Under the pieces are notes generated by a model that was not told the DNA's origin, searched no databases, and saw only the letters and a list, made by a program, of their open reading frames with translations. A stretch of 64,000 nt of DNA from Erinaceus europaeus (Eukaryota; Chordata; Mammalia; Eulipotyphla; Erinaceidae). Both the position numbers and the translations under genes were made by a program. Below, one piece after another: positions 23,462 through 36,300 of this stretch. Positions within the stretch are counted from its first letter, which is position 1. Each line of letters begins with the position of its first letter. The stretch lies in the NCBI RefSeq assembly GCF_950295315.1, contig NC_080179.1:69158615-69222614 (forward strand), read 5' to 3'.

Positions 23462-23695
23462 AGAATTTCCTTTCTCCTGTGTAGCTGTAATCCATCAGAT
23501 GTGTGATCCTATAGCATCTACTTGTATTGTCTTCCCAGTTGAACAAGCTTCCTTCCCATTAACACTGAAACTGATTCAAAATGTTCTGATTTACTCCAAC
23601 AGACTATCAGGTTCTCTGTCTACAGTTTTCCTTATATTCATCCTGTCACATGAATTGCTGCTAGATCACATTTCTGAATGACTTGCTTCCTTCTG

Positions 23696-23920
23696 TGGAT
23701 TCCTTCCTCTTCCCTCCTTTCCTTCCTTCTATCCTTCCTTCCACCCTCCTTTCTTCCCTTTCTTCCTTCCCTCCCTCCATTCCTTCCTTCTTTCCTTCCT
23801 TCCTCCTTTTGTCCCCCCTCCCCTCCCCTCCCCTCCCCTCCCCTCCCCTCCCCTCCCCTCCCCTCCCCTCTCCTCTCCTCTCCTCTCCTCTCCTTTCCCT
23901 TCCCTTTTCCTCATCAGAAC
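23696..23920. repeat. long polypyrimidine tract, (TTCC)n then (CCCCT)n
   Basis: About 225 bases of almost pure pyrimidine on the plus strand: a TTCC-rich part, then a regular five-base CCCCT array near 23815-23870 grading into CTCCT units. Apparent open frames through it are artefacts of the repeat. Confidence 0.96.
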
Positions 23921-23983
23921 ATGGATAAATGACTGTGCAAATTCTACATGCTATTAAGACACACTCTCTTTCTCCTTTATCTC

Positions 23984-24034
<51 letters not shown>

Positions 24035-24036
24035 TC
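23984..24036. repeat. (TTTC)n tetranucleotide repeat
   Basis: About 13 regular TTTC units that abut the tail of the minus-strand SINE that follows, so it probably grew from that tail. Confidence 0.97.
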
Positions 24037-24319
24037 CCACCAGGGTTATCCTTGGGGTCTGATGCCTGCACTACTACAAATCCACCACTTTTGGCAGCCA
24101 GTATTTCCTTTTTTTCTTTCTATTCTTTTATTGGATAAGACAGGGAGAAGTTGAGAGAAGAAGGGGAGATAGAGGGGAAGATGGAGAGACACCTGTAGAT
24201 CTACTCCACCACTCATGAAGCTTCCCCCCCACTCTCGAAGGTGAAGAGTGAGAGCTGAAACCTGGATCCTTCTGCATGGCGACATGTCCACTTAACGCCC
24301 TATACCACCGTCCAGTCCC
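24037..24319 (-). mobile_element. SINE, form E
   Basis: The 3' extension (ccaccagggttatccttggg, ctacaaatccaccactttt) comes first, then the purine tract, aagcttcccccccactctcg and the head ending at 24319 (ggggactggacggtggtata). Confidence 0.88.
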
Positions 24320-24804
24320 CTTCCCCAAATGTCTTCTTGCAAAAACATTTGTACTAGCTGCAAGGTTAAGCAGATGCACATTTGCATGTACGATCCTTTG
24401 TAATTATGGCCTGAACTATTTTCCCAGTATTGATTTACCCTTCCCAATGTGTTTCCTCTAATTCAAACACGCAGTGTTCCATGCTGTTCCGAGTCACATG
24501 CTACGTTTTTCTCCAGCCAGAACTTTCCCTAGACACTTCCTCGAACAGAACCATCTGGCGTTTATTCCTCTCAAATACTTTTTATCCTATAACTCTTGAT
24601 ATCTTTTCTGTAAAAATACCCTGAGCCTTCCAATCAGGTGCAATAATAATTGCCTTAGAATTGCCCTAGTATTTTATGTACTTATACGATTGTCTTTATG
24701 TGGAAACAAGTGTATGTATCTCAACTATATGTCGTACACACTCTTTCTACTGTCATTTTGCCTACACCATACTTTTAGTGGAGGTTGGGGAAAGTTTTTG
24801 TTTT
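24320..24804. other. unique sequence, no gene seen
   Basis: AT-rich with short open frames only and no repeat recognised. Confidence 0.5.
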
Positions 24805-25023
24805 TTAAATTTTTTGTTATCTTTACTTATCTATAGGAGAGAGACAGCTAAAAATCAAGAAGGAAGGGGTGATAGAGATGGAGAAAGACAGAGAGACACC
24901 TGCAGCCCTGCTTCACCACTCGCAGAGCTTTCCCCTTATAGGTAAGCACCTGGGGTTTAAACCTGGTTCCTTGTGCATTGTAACATACCCAGTCAACCAG
25001 GTGCACCACCGTCTGGCTCCTGG
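24805..25023 (-). mobile_element. SINE, form B
   Basis: The minus-strand copy starts ggagccagacggtggtgcac, has gcagccctgcttcaccactc in reverse order and ends in the cttatctataggagagagac region. Confidence 0.9.
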
Positions 25024-25089
25024 AAGATTCTTTTTATTATTTTTTAATGATGTCAGGTGTCATACATGTGTGATTACATTGCCTTAAAC

Positions 25090-25253
25090 TCCATTTTTAT
25101 TTTATTTCATAGGTAAAGAAACAGAAAGACATAAAAGGAGAAAGAATACAGCACTTTCCCACCATTCATTGTGCTTCCTCTGGTACCATGGTCGAACCCA
25201 GGGTCTCCTGAATGACAAGATCAACTATTAGTTGAGCTTTTTCCTGCACCCCT
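25090..25253 (-). mobile_element. old SINE, form D
   Basis: ttttatttcataggtaaaga, acagcactttcccaccattc, accatggtcgaacccagggt and ttgagctttttcctgcaccc. Confidence 0.75.
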
Positions 25254-28200
25254 GGGATTTTTGTTTGTTTATTTTTTTTTGTACTTTGTAAATTCAAGAA
25301 ATGGTTTGTTGAAATAAATAATATTTAGGTTTAAAAGATGGTCTGGATTACCAATAATCTGATTGCAAGTTTTAGAAACCTATGTAAAATACTCAAGAGA
25401 AAATTTTGAATAGGCGGACTATGCCACAGACCTTAATGGCAAATAGATTCCTCTGATATATATATATATATTTTCCTTTCTTGAATGCCCAGAATCACTT
25501 AGCTTGTGTGGTGAATTTTTGTTCAAACCTCAGACAAAAACTAAACTGAGTAATCCCGAAGCAAATTCTTAGAATGAAATCTATAGCTTGGTTCAACAAA
25601 CTTTGAATAGGAAAGGTAATCTTACCCTGTCATCCATTTTCCCTTTAAGGACATTTAAGCCAATTCCAAGAAGACCAAGATAAAACAGAAGGTTAATATT
25701 AGTTAAAATAAGAAGGGAGGCAGTCTGGCATGCACCTCAAGGATGATCAGTCCAGTGTTTGAAGTGACTTTTCTTTAGTCTTTATGTCAAATGCATGGGC
25801 ACTGATGGGTCCATACTCCTGTTGCTATGATGAGAAACTGGGTCTCTTGACCACCGTAGTCATCCAGTGGCTCTTGTCTCTAAAAGTTCTTGGGCTTAGA
25901 GTTACATGCCTTAGAGCTGCAAGGTGCAGTGCTGTCCTTACAGAAAGTTGGAGCTGAATAATTGAGGTTTCATTTTACTTCATTCCTCTGACATTCCAGG
26001 AGTGAATGTTCCCGCTGAGCTTAGTTTAGTTCAGCAAAGGGCACCAGAAACTGAGAAAAATGGACTTTGTGGTCCAATCCATTACTGGATTTGATGTCCT
26101 GCATAGTTCCTGTGTGAGAGAGCTGATTCCCCGTCTTCCCAGTGATTCCCCCTTCTGGCCCAATGATGGATGCCTCACGCCCTGAAGTGAAGAGACTGAA
26201 ACCTGTCACTTGGAGATGAATCACTGCATCTCTTCTCTGAGACAGGGGAAAAGGATGTGACTTTGGCGTCAAAGATGCCTCTAGCAGGAGCGAGTACACC
26301 TGAGATGAACCTGACCAGCCAAGCAGCTCTGGGTGACAGCTTCATTAAACGGGGCCATGACTTGCTTGATCTGGACCCCAGGCAAATCCCTCAACTGCAG
26401 GATTTCTTAGCCAGATGTTGACTTCCAAGCCATGAGCAATGAAATTTGTGTGTGATCACTTAGGCATTACTTTGTCATTTTCCATCTTTCCATTTTAGCA
26501 ATTTTGAGCAAATAACTCTTGTGTTGAGGCGTTTGTAACTGTGTCTTCTTGAGACTCTTTCTTGACAGGACTATTGGCACAAAAGCCAAAGAACCAGAAA
26601 GATTTAGGCCAGCTCCTCTCTTCAAGACTTTCCTCATTCAAATTTGTTTGTTGAAGAGGAGAAGATAAATAGTTCTTTTCTTCCCTTTCATTTGAGCCCA
26701 TTCTATTGCTCCAATAAGATTATCTGGCATGGAAATGCATATGCTTAGTCAATTCTTTAATTTCTTTCTCAAAGTTGGCTGAAGTCCTAGTAACTTGTCA
26801 GTGATCTTCCTCCTAGAATTGGAAACATTTCCCTCACACACCTGGGCAGGTGGTGTTGCTTGGCACATCTGGTTCTCAGAGAAGAGAGAGAGATAATCCA
26901 GGCATTAGGGTAGGCAGTGCAAGGCAGTGCAGGGCGAGGTACCCGCCGTCTGGCTGTGGCTGTGAACTGGGAGGGTGGGTGCCAGCAGGCCTCTCTTTTG
27001 AGTTTTCTGTTATCTCTAGTGACACGAGACTGCTTTTAGTTATCTTTCATCTCATCTTTGACCTCTATGGATGAGGAAATTTTGTTGCGTGTTCCCAAAC
27101 TTTGGCTAAGAGATGCAAATGAACAGCCCCCACAGGAAGTACGTGTTGCCAAGTTCAACATTAGAAGCAGGTATCAGTGCTTTCAGAGAAAGTCTAATAA
27201 TAAGTTTGGAAGCATTCCAGTACTCTTGTTTGACTTTCGTATTAAACTGCCTCAATAAGCCTTTGTTTTCTTTTTTGGGAACAATGGAAAAATGTTCATA
27301 TCTCATTAATAGTTCTAGCCAATCACTGTCTTTTAATACTCATGAATCCCCTTCATACTCCTGGAATGATTAAAATTATTCTGTAAGGTTCTGCTTAATA
27401 GATTTCTTGGTGAACTATTTACTTTTAGATTATCGCTTTTTATTGTCTTTATTTTGTTTCTGCAACATTTTGTAATTTACTTTTATATATGTTGGACATA
27501 TTCTCTTATGTAGTATAATTTGTTTTCTTTGTATACTATAGTTTTACTACTCAATGGTTCTAATTTGTTAATCTGACTGGATTTATATCTACTATTCAGA
27601 GAATGGAGAAATTCTTGGGGTACAGGAGACAGCTTACCCTGTTTTTTGTCTGTTTTCTCCTCAAGGCCTTGCACATTCATGATTACACTGCTTCTAGACC
27701 AATATTTTCTTTCTGTTTATTATTTGAGAGCGAAAAATTCAATAGTGTTAGGTTTTTGGTATTAGGTTCTGGGTAGAACGCAGGCATACTGCAAAGGTGG
27801 ATGAGATAGTTACCATGGAAAAGTCACAGGTGTAGAGGAAAGTCCCAGAAGCCATGCAACCTCAGGAAAGATTTGTCTCAGGTCTATGACAACTGACAAT
27901 TTCCCCTTGCTCTGGAAAAAAAAACAAAAAAACAGGCCAATAAAATATAGTAACAGAAAAGCCACAGAGAGGATACCCTGTCCCAGTAATGGTAGAGTAC
28001 CTCTCTACTATTGACTGTACTAAAATCACGGCAACCCTACCTAGTCAGAGCTGACCACACTGAAGTCCTGACAACACCACTGGGCAACAGGGTCAACCAT
28101 GGAGGAGCATGGCAACGCCTGAGAACCATGGCAACCCCAACTGACAAGAGAGCAGACCAATCCGAGGGCGCCAAGACAGCTAAACCGTCCAATCAGACTT

Positions 28201-28260
28201 CGAGGTGAAGACAGGTCCTGGGAAGAAAAAAAAATCCTTATCTGGAGGAAAATGTTGCAG
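25254..28260. other. 3 kb of mostly unique sequence
   Basis: The longest repeat-poor block in the window. Open frames (for example 27113-27373) have no known domain. 28030-28210 holds three cggcaac/tggcaac motifs and two CCAAT boxes; see findings. No promoter, CpG cluster or splice-bounded exon can be defended. Confidence 0.55.

Positions 28261-28261
<1 letters not shown>

Positions 28262-28290
<29 letters not shown>
28262..28290. repeat. (GT)n microsatellite
   Basis: Simple dinucleotide run of about 14 units. Confidence 0.97.
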
Positions 28291-28291
<1 letters not shown>

Positions 28292-28569
28292 GCCTTTTAG
28301 TAAACTGTAAGTGCATATTCCCTCTGCTCACACGTACTCACAGTTAAAGTATGTTGTCCGTTCAAAGACCTCTGACCCTGTTTTTGCCTGTTTCCGATTA
28401 TGCCTTCCCTTCCCGCTTGTTGACCCTGTGGATAATTGAGAATCATCCCAACACTGAACAAAGGACCCTCTCCCCACCGGGGACACCCCTGGCCACAACA
28501 GCAGTGTTCCATCATCCAGATACCTGCGGTACTCCTATGCAATGCAGGGTCCAAAGCTGAGGCTTGGTA

Positions 28570-28572
<3 letters not shown>

Positions 28573-28625
<53 letters not shown>
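28573..28625. repeat. (GT)n microsatellite
   Basis: About 26 units, one of the longest pure dinucleotide tracts in the window. Confidence 0.97.
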
Positions 28626-28626
<1 letters not shown>

Positions 28627-28845
28627 CCATCCGGTGAACTACCTCATGGTCCTTGCCAATTCGTTCAGTGAGCAGAAGCTGCTGTTCCTCAGGCCCTGAG
28701 TTTTAAACCCAACACCATAAGGAAACACTATGTGTAACAACCAGGGAAGTTCCATGGGTTGTGAAAAGGGTTTGTGATGCTATACTCCTCCCCTAATTGT
28801 CTTATACTATCTCTCTCTTTATCTTTTTCAAGTTATTTTATAAAT

Positions 28846-28960
28846 TGGGCCACGGAGGTTGCTTAGTAGTATTGCACATGTATGATACCCCGTAGTTCCT
28901 AGTACCATAAGTAAATGGGGGAGGTGTGGCGAGGAGGAGGAGGAATTTACCACTTTTACC
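28846..28960 (+). mobile_element. possible old SINE, form C
   Basis: ttgggccacggaggttgctt, gcacatgtatgatacc and ctagtaccataag follow the form C order, but the copy is badly diverged. Confidence 0.35.
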
Positions 28961-29789
28961 TGGTGGTCCATTTGTGTCATATCAATTGTTGCGGAAATAG
29001 TGGAATTGAGCAGCTGCACAGTCAGTGTGCTGGAAAACACAGAGCAACGTAAGAACTGTGGGTCATGTTGCTTTTAGTTTCAAGTTTCACTGTAACTGAG
29101 TTTTTAAGCATGCATGGGAACTACAGAACGTCAGCGCCATCACTTCTGTTTATTTCTTTTTATTAGTTCCGTGAATACATTCAATTAAAATAGTCTCCAT
29201 GGATAAACCCCAAGTATCTGATTTTTAATAGTCCTTGACTTGTGACCTTTGCCAGTAAAGTTTGAAAAAGGGTACCTGTATCAGATTGGTATATGAAAAG
29301 AGGACCCATTTGTTAATTTCCTGAACTACTGGGCTGCTCACTTTTGTCTCACAAAACCAGGCATGTGCACATCCCCAGGTAAAACGATAGTATGCCAGAG
29401 AAGGAAAAAGAATTCACTTAGGAGACAAGGCAAATGTTCCTGGCATGTCCAATGTCTTTGAGGATTTTTGAGAAAAGTGAAGAAAGTCATACTAGTAGTT
29501 TATATGTTTTAATGGATGTATGATGGAGCATAACATACGGTATACATATTTTAAATAAAATAATTTAAAGAAATCATGTTTTGAGGAGAGTTCGTGGAAA
29601 ACCTAGGGTAGCTGATCAGCCTCCTCCCGTAAGGGTCCGTTTGCTAATAGACACAGTGCTGTTGGGGATTCCGACGCAGTACCAGGAGAAACAACAACCG
29701 TTCTTTTGACATGTAGAATAAAACCTTCATTGACGCAAATACTTGAACTATTTCTCTGCAAGATAAATCAACCACTCCTGGGGGTCATT
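28961..29789. other. unique sequence, no gene seen
   Basis: AT-rich DNA without recognised features. Confidence 0.5.
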
Positions 29790-29972
29790 TTGTTCTCTTT
29801 TGATAGAAGATGAGGGGGAGAGAGAGGGAACAAGAGAGAAGGAAAGACACCCTAGCACTGATTTATCTCTTGTGAAGCTTATGCTCTGCACATAGGGGAT
29901 CAGGTGCTTGAACCTAAGTCCTCACACATGGTACATGTATTCTCTACAGGGGGAGGCACTACCTGCCCCCCA
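29790..29972 (-). mobile_element. SINE, form B, diverged
   Basis: Purine tract gagggggagagagaggga, gcttatgctctgcacatagg, gcttgaacctaagtcctcac and the head gggggcaggtagtgcctccc on the minus strand. Confidence 0.8.
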
Positions 29973-30117
29973 TTTTTCTGTTTTTATCAGTCAACTTATA
30001 GATTTGAGTTTAAGTGATCTATTAAAAAACCTGAAAATTCCAGTTACTTTAAATCTAACCATATCAGGAAATAGAATTTCACGTTATTAAAATATTAGGC
30101 AGACATAGTCTTTGTTT

Positions 30118-30412
30118 TTAAAAAAATTTTTGTAAATATTTATTTATTCCCTTTTGTTGCCCTTGTTGTTTTATTGTTGTTGTTATTGATGTCATTGTTG
30201 TTGGATAGAACAGAGAGAAATGGAGAGAGGAGAGGAAGACAGAGGGGGGAGAGAAAGACAGAGACCTGCAGACCTGCTTCACTGCTAGTGAAGCGACTCC
30301 CCTGCAGGTGGGGATGGGGGGGGGCGGGCTCAAACCAGGATCCTTGAGCCAAGCCGGTCCTTGCACTTTGTGCCACCTATGCTTAACCCGCTGCGCTACT
30401 GCCCAATTCCCA
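30118..30412 (-). mobile_element. SINE, form A
   Basis: Full copy on the minus strand: tgggaattgggcagtagcgc head, ggctcaaaccaggatcc B-box region after a G run, CT tract, CAA-rich tail and AATAAATAAATA. Confidence 0.95.
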
Positions 30413-30703
30413 TACAGTCTTTGAACCAGAAAGGCTTGGGTCCCAGTTTTATATTTTCTAAGCATGAGCTTTATGATTTGAACTACTTACCTAATATTTC
30501 TGGGTCTAGTTTCTCATCTATAACTTTTAATTGACATATACATCATTAAGGTCCTAGTAAAGATAAAGAATATATTTTAAATCAAGCATTATATTTGCTA
30601 CAACAGCCAGTTTTAGTTTCTTTCACCTTCCCTAAGATTGGATTTACAAAAAAACCTTTGTTTTGTTTAATCCAAAATCAATCCTGAAAATTAAATTAAA
30701 GGA

Positions 30704-30976
30704 GGGAGTCGGGCAATAGCGCAGCAGGTTCAGCACACATGGCACAAAGCATAAGGATCCTGGTTCAAGCCCCTGGCTCCCCACCTGCAGGGGAGTCGCT
30801 TCACAGGCGGTGAAGCAGGTCTGCAGGTATCTGTCTTTCTCCCCTCCTCTCTGTCTTCCCCTCCTCTCTCCATTTCTCTCTGTCCTATCTAACAACGACA
30901 TCAATGACAGCAACAATAATAACTACTACCACAATAAAAAGGGCAACAAAAGGGAAAATAAATAAATAAATATTAA
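30704..30976 (+). mobile_element. SINE, form A, with perfect 17-bp target duplication
   Basis: Intact copy between exact repeats aaaattaaattaaagga at 30687-30703 and 30977-30993. The target is AT-rich, as L1 endonuclease prefers. It looks young. Confidence 0.97.
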
Positions 30977-30993
30977 AAAATTAAATTAAAGGA

Positions 30994-31881
30994 AAACCCC
31001 AAATCTACAAATTCTCTAAACGTCACGGTTAATTGTAATTGCTGTGTGTGTTCTGACAACAAGGTCCTCAGGATTGTATTTGTGCAGCTGTGGCTCTGTA
31101 ACTGCTGGATCTCAGATGAAAAGTTCTTCTGATACATAGGAACATTCTTATCAGCTGTCCAGCAATTTCCCCTGCTTCCATAATCTGGCTGGGGTCCCAG
31201 AGTTCACAAGATAGGTACCATCGTTAAGCCTGTCAGAAATCTGTACTATGTCAACCCTATTTGTGTAGAAACCACTGCACAGCTGGCCTGGTAACTGTGA
31301 TACACTGGGAAATCTCTTCCTCCAACGAGTTTCCGAGCCCACTTCCACCCGTGGACAGGAAGAGCCTGTCAGAATGGAATGCTATTAATCCTGATCATGT
31401 GGGAACACCAAGTCTTTCTGTAGTTGGACATACTCCACACACCACACAAGCATCTCCATTATTTCGCATCATTTAGCTGAGGCTGTATTTTGATCTGTTT
31501 TTTTTTTTAAACAGAGATGCTTTATGTTTCAATAGGATACAGGGATTTTGAATAATTCTCTGACCATGTTAAGTTTCCTTGATGGGGCTGGGGGCTTGTG
31601 TGAGAACTCCAGATGAATAGAGAACTCCCCAAAATGGGAGATGTGGGCTCTTGAGTCTTAGCTGGAAAGCTAGACACTTTGGTCATTATATTGCTGGTGA
31701 AAAGTACCGTGATGAGACTGAATGGAAGATATGGACCTTCATTCTGAAGGGATATATATATATATATTTGCAAATAAGGATTGTGAGTCATCTAAGTAGA
31801 CTATAAACTGTCAAAGAACTGGCTGATCTAAGGTTTCACTAAATGAAGACAATGGGAATTAGAAGACAGTTTTTTAAAAAA
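30994..31881. other. unique sequence, no gene seen
   Basis: A short (TA)n lies at 31751-31766; otherwise no repeat or coding frame is recognised. Confidence 0.5.
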
Positions 31882-31894
31882 ATAAAGACATGTC

Positions 31895-32008
31895 TGTGGC
31901 GCAAAGCACAAGGACTGACATAAGGTCCTAGTTCGAGCCCCCGGCCCCCCACCTGCAAGGGAGTTGCTTCACAGGTGGTGAAGCAGGTCTGCAGTTGTCT
32001 CTCTTTCT
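31895..32008 (+). mobile_element. SINE, form A, 5' part (split by L1)
   Basis: 5'-truncated ERI-type SINE starting gtggcgcaaagcacaaggac, with B box agttcgagcccc and ggtgaagcaggtctgcag. It stops at the L1 junction and resumes at 39778. The outer duplication ataaagacatgtc is at 31882-31894, with its partner at 40220-40232. Confidence 0.95.
31998..32008. repeat. L1 target-site duplication, left copy
   Basis: tctctctttct, identical to 39778-39788, marks the insertion of the L1 into the CT tract of the SINE. Confidence 0.92.
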
Positions 32009-33028
32009 TTTTTATTTAAGAAAGGATTAATTAACAAAACCATAGGGTAGGAGGGGTACAATTCCACGCAATTCCCACCAACCAATCTCCATATCTCACC
32101 CCCTCCCCTGATAGCCTTCCCATTCTCTATCCCTCTGGGAGCATGGACCCAGGGTCATTGTGGGTTGCAGAAGGTAGAAGGTCTGGCTTCTGTAATTGCT
32201 TCCCCGCTGAACATGGGCGTTGACTGGTCGGTCCATACTCCCAGTCTGCCTCTCTCTTTCCCTAGTAGGGTGGGTCTCTGGGGAAGCAGAGCTCCAGGAC
32301 ACATTGGTGGGGTCTTCAGTCGAGGGAAGCCTGGCCAACATCCTGATGGCATCTGGAACCTGGTGACTGAAAAGAGAGTTAACATACGAAGCCAAACAAA
32401 TTGTTGAGCAATCATGGACCCAAAGCTTGGAATAGTGGAGAGGAAGTGTTAGGGGGGTACTCACTGCAAACTCTAGTGCACTTCTGCTTTCAGGTATATA
32501 TTTTGCAGTAGTTTACGGATACGTGTGAACATATGCTCTCTCTCACAGTAACTGATGTATATCTAGGTTTTGGGACTTTGTTAGAAAGTGAACCACCTGA
32601 GATGGAATTAGAGTATACTATGAAAGGAAAGGTCTCACCTGAGTAATGAAGCTGAAGGGTTGTCATTCCACACGTGAAGTCTCTGGACACAGTCTGAAGT
32701 GAACCATGTTCAGGTGGCCATCGTTGCATTGATTAGGTTGTGATCGGCAGATGCAATATTATTTGTTATGGATTGGGAGAGGCATGTGGGAAAGTGGGCC
32801 CTATCCAAAGGTTCCAGGACTGGGGGAAGTAGAGGCTCTAGAGTGGAGATGTGAGGTTCCTGCTGTCTTAGGGTTCAAAAAGACAATCAATAGTTAATGT
32901 TATCATCACATTATTTGGTAATTGGTTTAACTTTGAAAAGTCCTTTTGTTAGGGTTTGCTGTATAGTACCCAGTATCTTGTATATAGTTGTGCTATTGGT
33001 TGCTTCTGATCTACTTGGTCTAGAGTAG

Positions 33029-33077
33029 AGAGAGAGTCTGCATATCAATTACTTGAGAGAGTCTGCATATCAATTAC
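33029..33077 (-). repeat. 25-bp tandem duplication in the L1 3'UTR
   Basis: gagagtctgcatatcaatta occurs twice with a period of 25 bases. It is a local duplication with no coding effect. Confidence 0.9.
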
Positions 33078-33367
33078 ACAGCCTATATATTAAAAAGATT
33101 CAGTCTATGTTTTGAAAAAATTCGAGACATTAATTTTCACCCTCTCATATTAATTAACTAGTGATTTATATGACTACATTTTACTAGGAGTGTACATAAA
33201 CACCATTCCCACCATCAAAAGACTGTGACCCATCCCTCCCACCCACTCCCACCCCCCACTGGCCCAGGAAGCTGCATGTCTACCCTTCACCACAGGGTTT
33301 TTACTTTGGTGCCCTACTTACAATTTGGTCAGGTTCTGCTTTTAGTTTCCCTTTCATATCTTCTTAC

Positions 33368-36300
33368 TCAACTTCTGTTGATGAGTGGGATCATCCCATA
33401 CTCATCTTTATCTTTCTGACATAGCTCACTTAACATAATTCCTTCTAGCTCTGACCAAGATGGGTCAGAGAAGGTGGGCTCATTGTTCTTGATAGCTGCA
33501 TAGTATTCCACTGTGTATATATACCACAGCTTTCTCAGCCACTCAGCTGTTGTTGGGCACCTGGGTTGATTCCAGATTTTAGCTATTATGAATTGTGCTG
33601 CTATGAACATAGGAGTACACACCTCTTTTTGGTTGGGTGTTATGGAGTCCTTGGGGTATAACCCCAGGAGAGGAATTACTGGATCATATGGAAGGTCCAT
33701 GTCTAGCCTTGTGAGTTTTCCAGACTGCTCTCCACAGAGGCTGGACCAATTTACATTCCCACCAGCAGTGCAAAAGCGTTCCTCTGTCCCCACAACCTCT
33801 CCAGCATTTGTTGCTGCTGTCCTTTTTGATGTATGCCATTCTTACAGGAGTGAGATGGTATCTTAGTGTTGTCTTAATTTGCATTTCTCTGACAATAAGT
33901 GACCTGGAGCAGTTTTTCATATGTTTGTTAGCCTTTTGGATCTCCTCTGAGGTGAATGTTTTGTTCATATCCTCTGCCCATTTTTGGATGGGGTCATTTG
34001 CTTTTTTGGTGCTAAGTTTGCTGAGCTCTTTATATATTTTGGTGATTCGTTTCTTGTCTGATGTATGGCATGTGAAGATCTTCTCCCATTCTGGGAGGGG
34101 TCTCTTTGTTTGTTTAATAGTTTCTTTGGATGTGCAGAAGTTGGTTTGTTTCTGCTTTATTCTTTCTTGCAATTGGTTTTATTTCATTAAAGATATTCCT
34201 TGAGATGTAAGTGGGAAAGAGTTTTACCAATGTTTTCCTCTAAGTATTTGATTGTTTCTGGTCTGACATCTAGGTCTTTGATCCATTTGGAGTTGATTTT
34301 TGTTTCTGGTGAGATAAAGTGGTTCAATTTCATTCTTCTGCATGTTACAACCCAGTTTTCCCAGCACCATTTATTGAAGAGAGCCTCCTTCTTCCATTCA
34401 ATGCTTTGCCCCCCCTTATCAAAGATTAGCTATCCATGGGTGTGGGGATTTATTTCTGGGCTTTCAATTCTGTTCCACTGGTCTGTGTGCCTATTTTTTT
34501 TCCTGTACCATGCTGTTTTGATGATGATGGCTTTATAATATAGTTTAAGGTCTGGGAGTGTGATGACTCCATTTCTGTTTCTTTTCCTTAAGATGGTTTT
34601 TGGCAATTCTAGGTGTTTTCAGGTTCCAGATAAATGACTGTAGTGTTTGTTCTATTCTCTTAAAGAAGCTTGGTTAAACTTTGATGGGTATTGCATTAAG
34701 TTTGTATATGGCTCTGGGGAGAATATTCATTTTGATGATATTTATTCTTCCAATCCATGAGCATGGGATATCTTTCCATATCTTGGTGCCAGTTTCTATT
34801 TCCTGGAGTAGCGACTTACAGTTTTCAGTATATAAGTCTTTCACTTCTTTGGTCAACTTTATTCCTAGGTATTTTATTGATTTTGCTGAAACAGTAAATG
34901 GGAGTGATTTCTGGATGTCTTCCTCTTCAGATTTAGTGTTTACATAAAGAAATGCCACTGGTTTTTGTACATTGAGTTTGTAGCCAGATACCTTGCTATA
35001 TTGCCTAATAACTTCCAGTAGTTTTCTGCTGGATTCTTTAGGTTTTTCTACGTATACTATCATATCATCTGCAAATAGTGAGAGCTTGACTTCTTCCCTT
35101 CCAATCTGTATTCCTTTGATTCCTTTCTCTTGCCTGATTGCTATGGCAAGAACTTCCAATACTATGTCGAAGAGTAACGGTGACAGTGGACAGCCCTGTC
35201 TAGTCCCCGATCTGAGGGGGATTGCTTTCAGCTTCTGTCCATTGAGTATGATGTTGGCTGTAGGTTTGCTATATATAGAATCCACTATCTTGAGTAATTT
35301 CCCATCTATTCCCATTTTTTGTAGAGTTTTGAGCATGAATAGGTGTTGGAATTTGTCAAAGGCTTTCTCTGCATCTATTGAGATAATTATGTGGTTTTTG
35401 GCTTTGCTTTTATTGATGTGGTGAATGACATTGATTGACTTATGGATGTTGAACCAGCCTTGCATTCCTGGGATGAATCGCACTTGGTCGTGATGAACAA
35501 TCTTTTTGATATGTTGCTGTATCCAGTTGGCCAAGATCTTGTTTAATATTTTGGCATCTATGTTCATCAGAGATATTGGTCTGTAGTTTTCCTTTTTTGT
35601 TCTGTCCCTATCATCTTTTGGTATCAGGTTGATGTTGGCTTCTTAGAAGATGGAAGGGAGTATTCCTGTTTCTTCAGTCTTATGGAAAAGCTTAAGAAGT
35701 ATGGGTACTAACTGTTTACTGAACGTTTTGTAGAATTCATTTGTGAAGCCATCTGGTCCAGGGCTTTTGTGGTTGGGGAGGTTCTTAATAATGCTTTCAA
35801 TTTCTTTATCTGTGATTGGTGCATTTAGATTTTGTAGTTCTTCTTGGTTCAGTTTTGGAAGGGCATATGCTTCTAGGAATTGTTCCATTTCTTCCAGATT
35901 CTCTAGCTTGGTGGGGTATAGTTCTTTATAGAAGTTTTGCAGGATTCTCTGGATTTCTGTGGTGTCAGTTGTGATATCTCCTCCATCGTTTACAATTCTA
36001 TTAATTTGAGTCTTCTCTCTTTTTTGTTTGGTGAGTCTGACTAGGGATTTGTCAGTTTTGTTTAATCTTTCAAAGAACCAACATTTGGCTTCATTGTTCT
36101 TTTGTATGGTTCTTTTATTTTCGATGTTGATTATTTCTGCTCTAACTTTAGTGATTTCTGTCCTTCTGGTTGCTTTAGGGTTCCTTTGTTCCTCTTCCTC
36201 TAAGTCTTTCAGGTGTGCAGTAAGGTCGTTCATTTGAGCTTTTTCTTGGTGTTTAATATGTGATTGTATGGCTATAAGTTTTCCTCTCAGTACTGCTTTA

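Noticed and set aside
23661..24071. 136-codon minus-strand frame rich in Lys, Glu, Arg and Gly
   Set aside because: Direct translation of the polypyrimidine and TTTC repeats.
28573..28625. Telomere-like repeat
   Set aside because: Plain (GT)n dinucleotide without the TTAGGG unit.
34993..35424. 143-codon plus frame inside the L1 and other plus frames such as 37950-38279
   Set aside because: Antisense shadows of L1 ORF2 and ORF1 on the minus strand.
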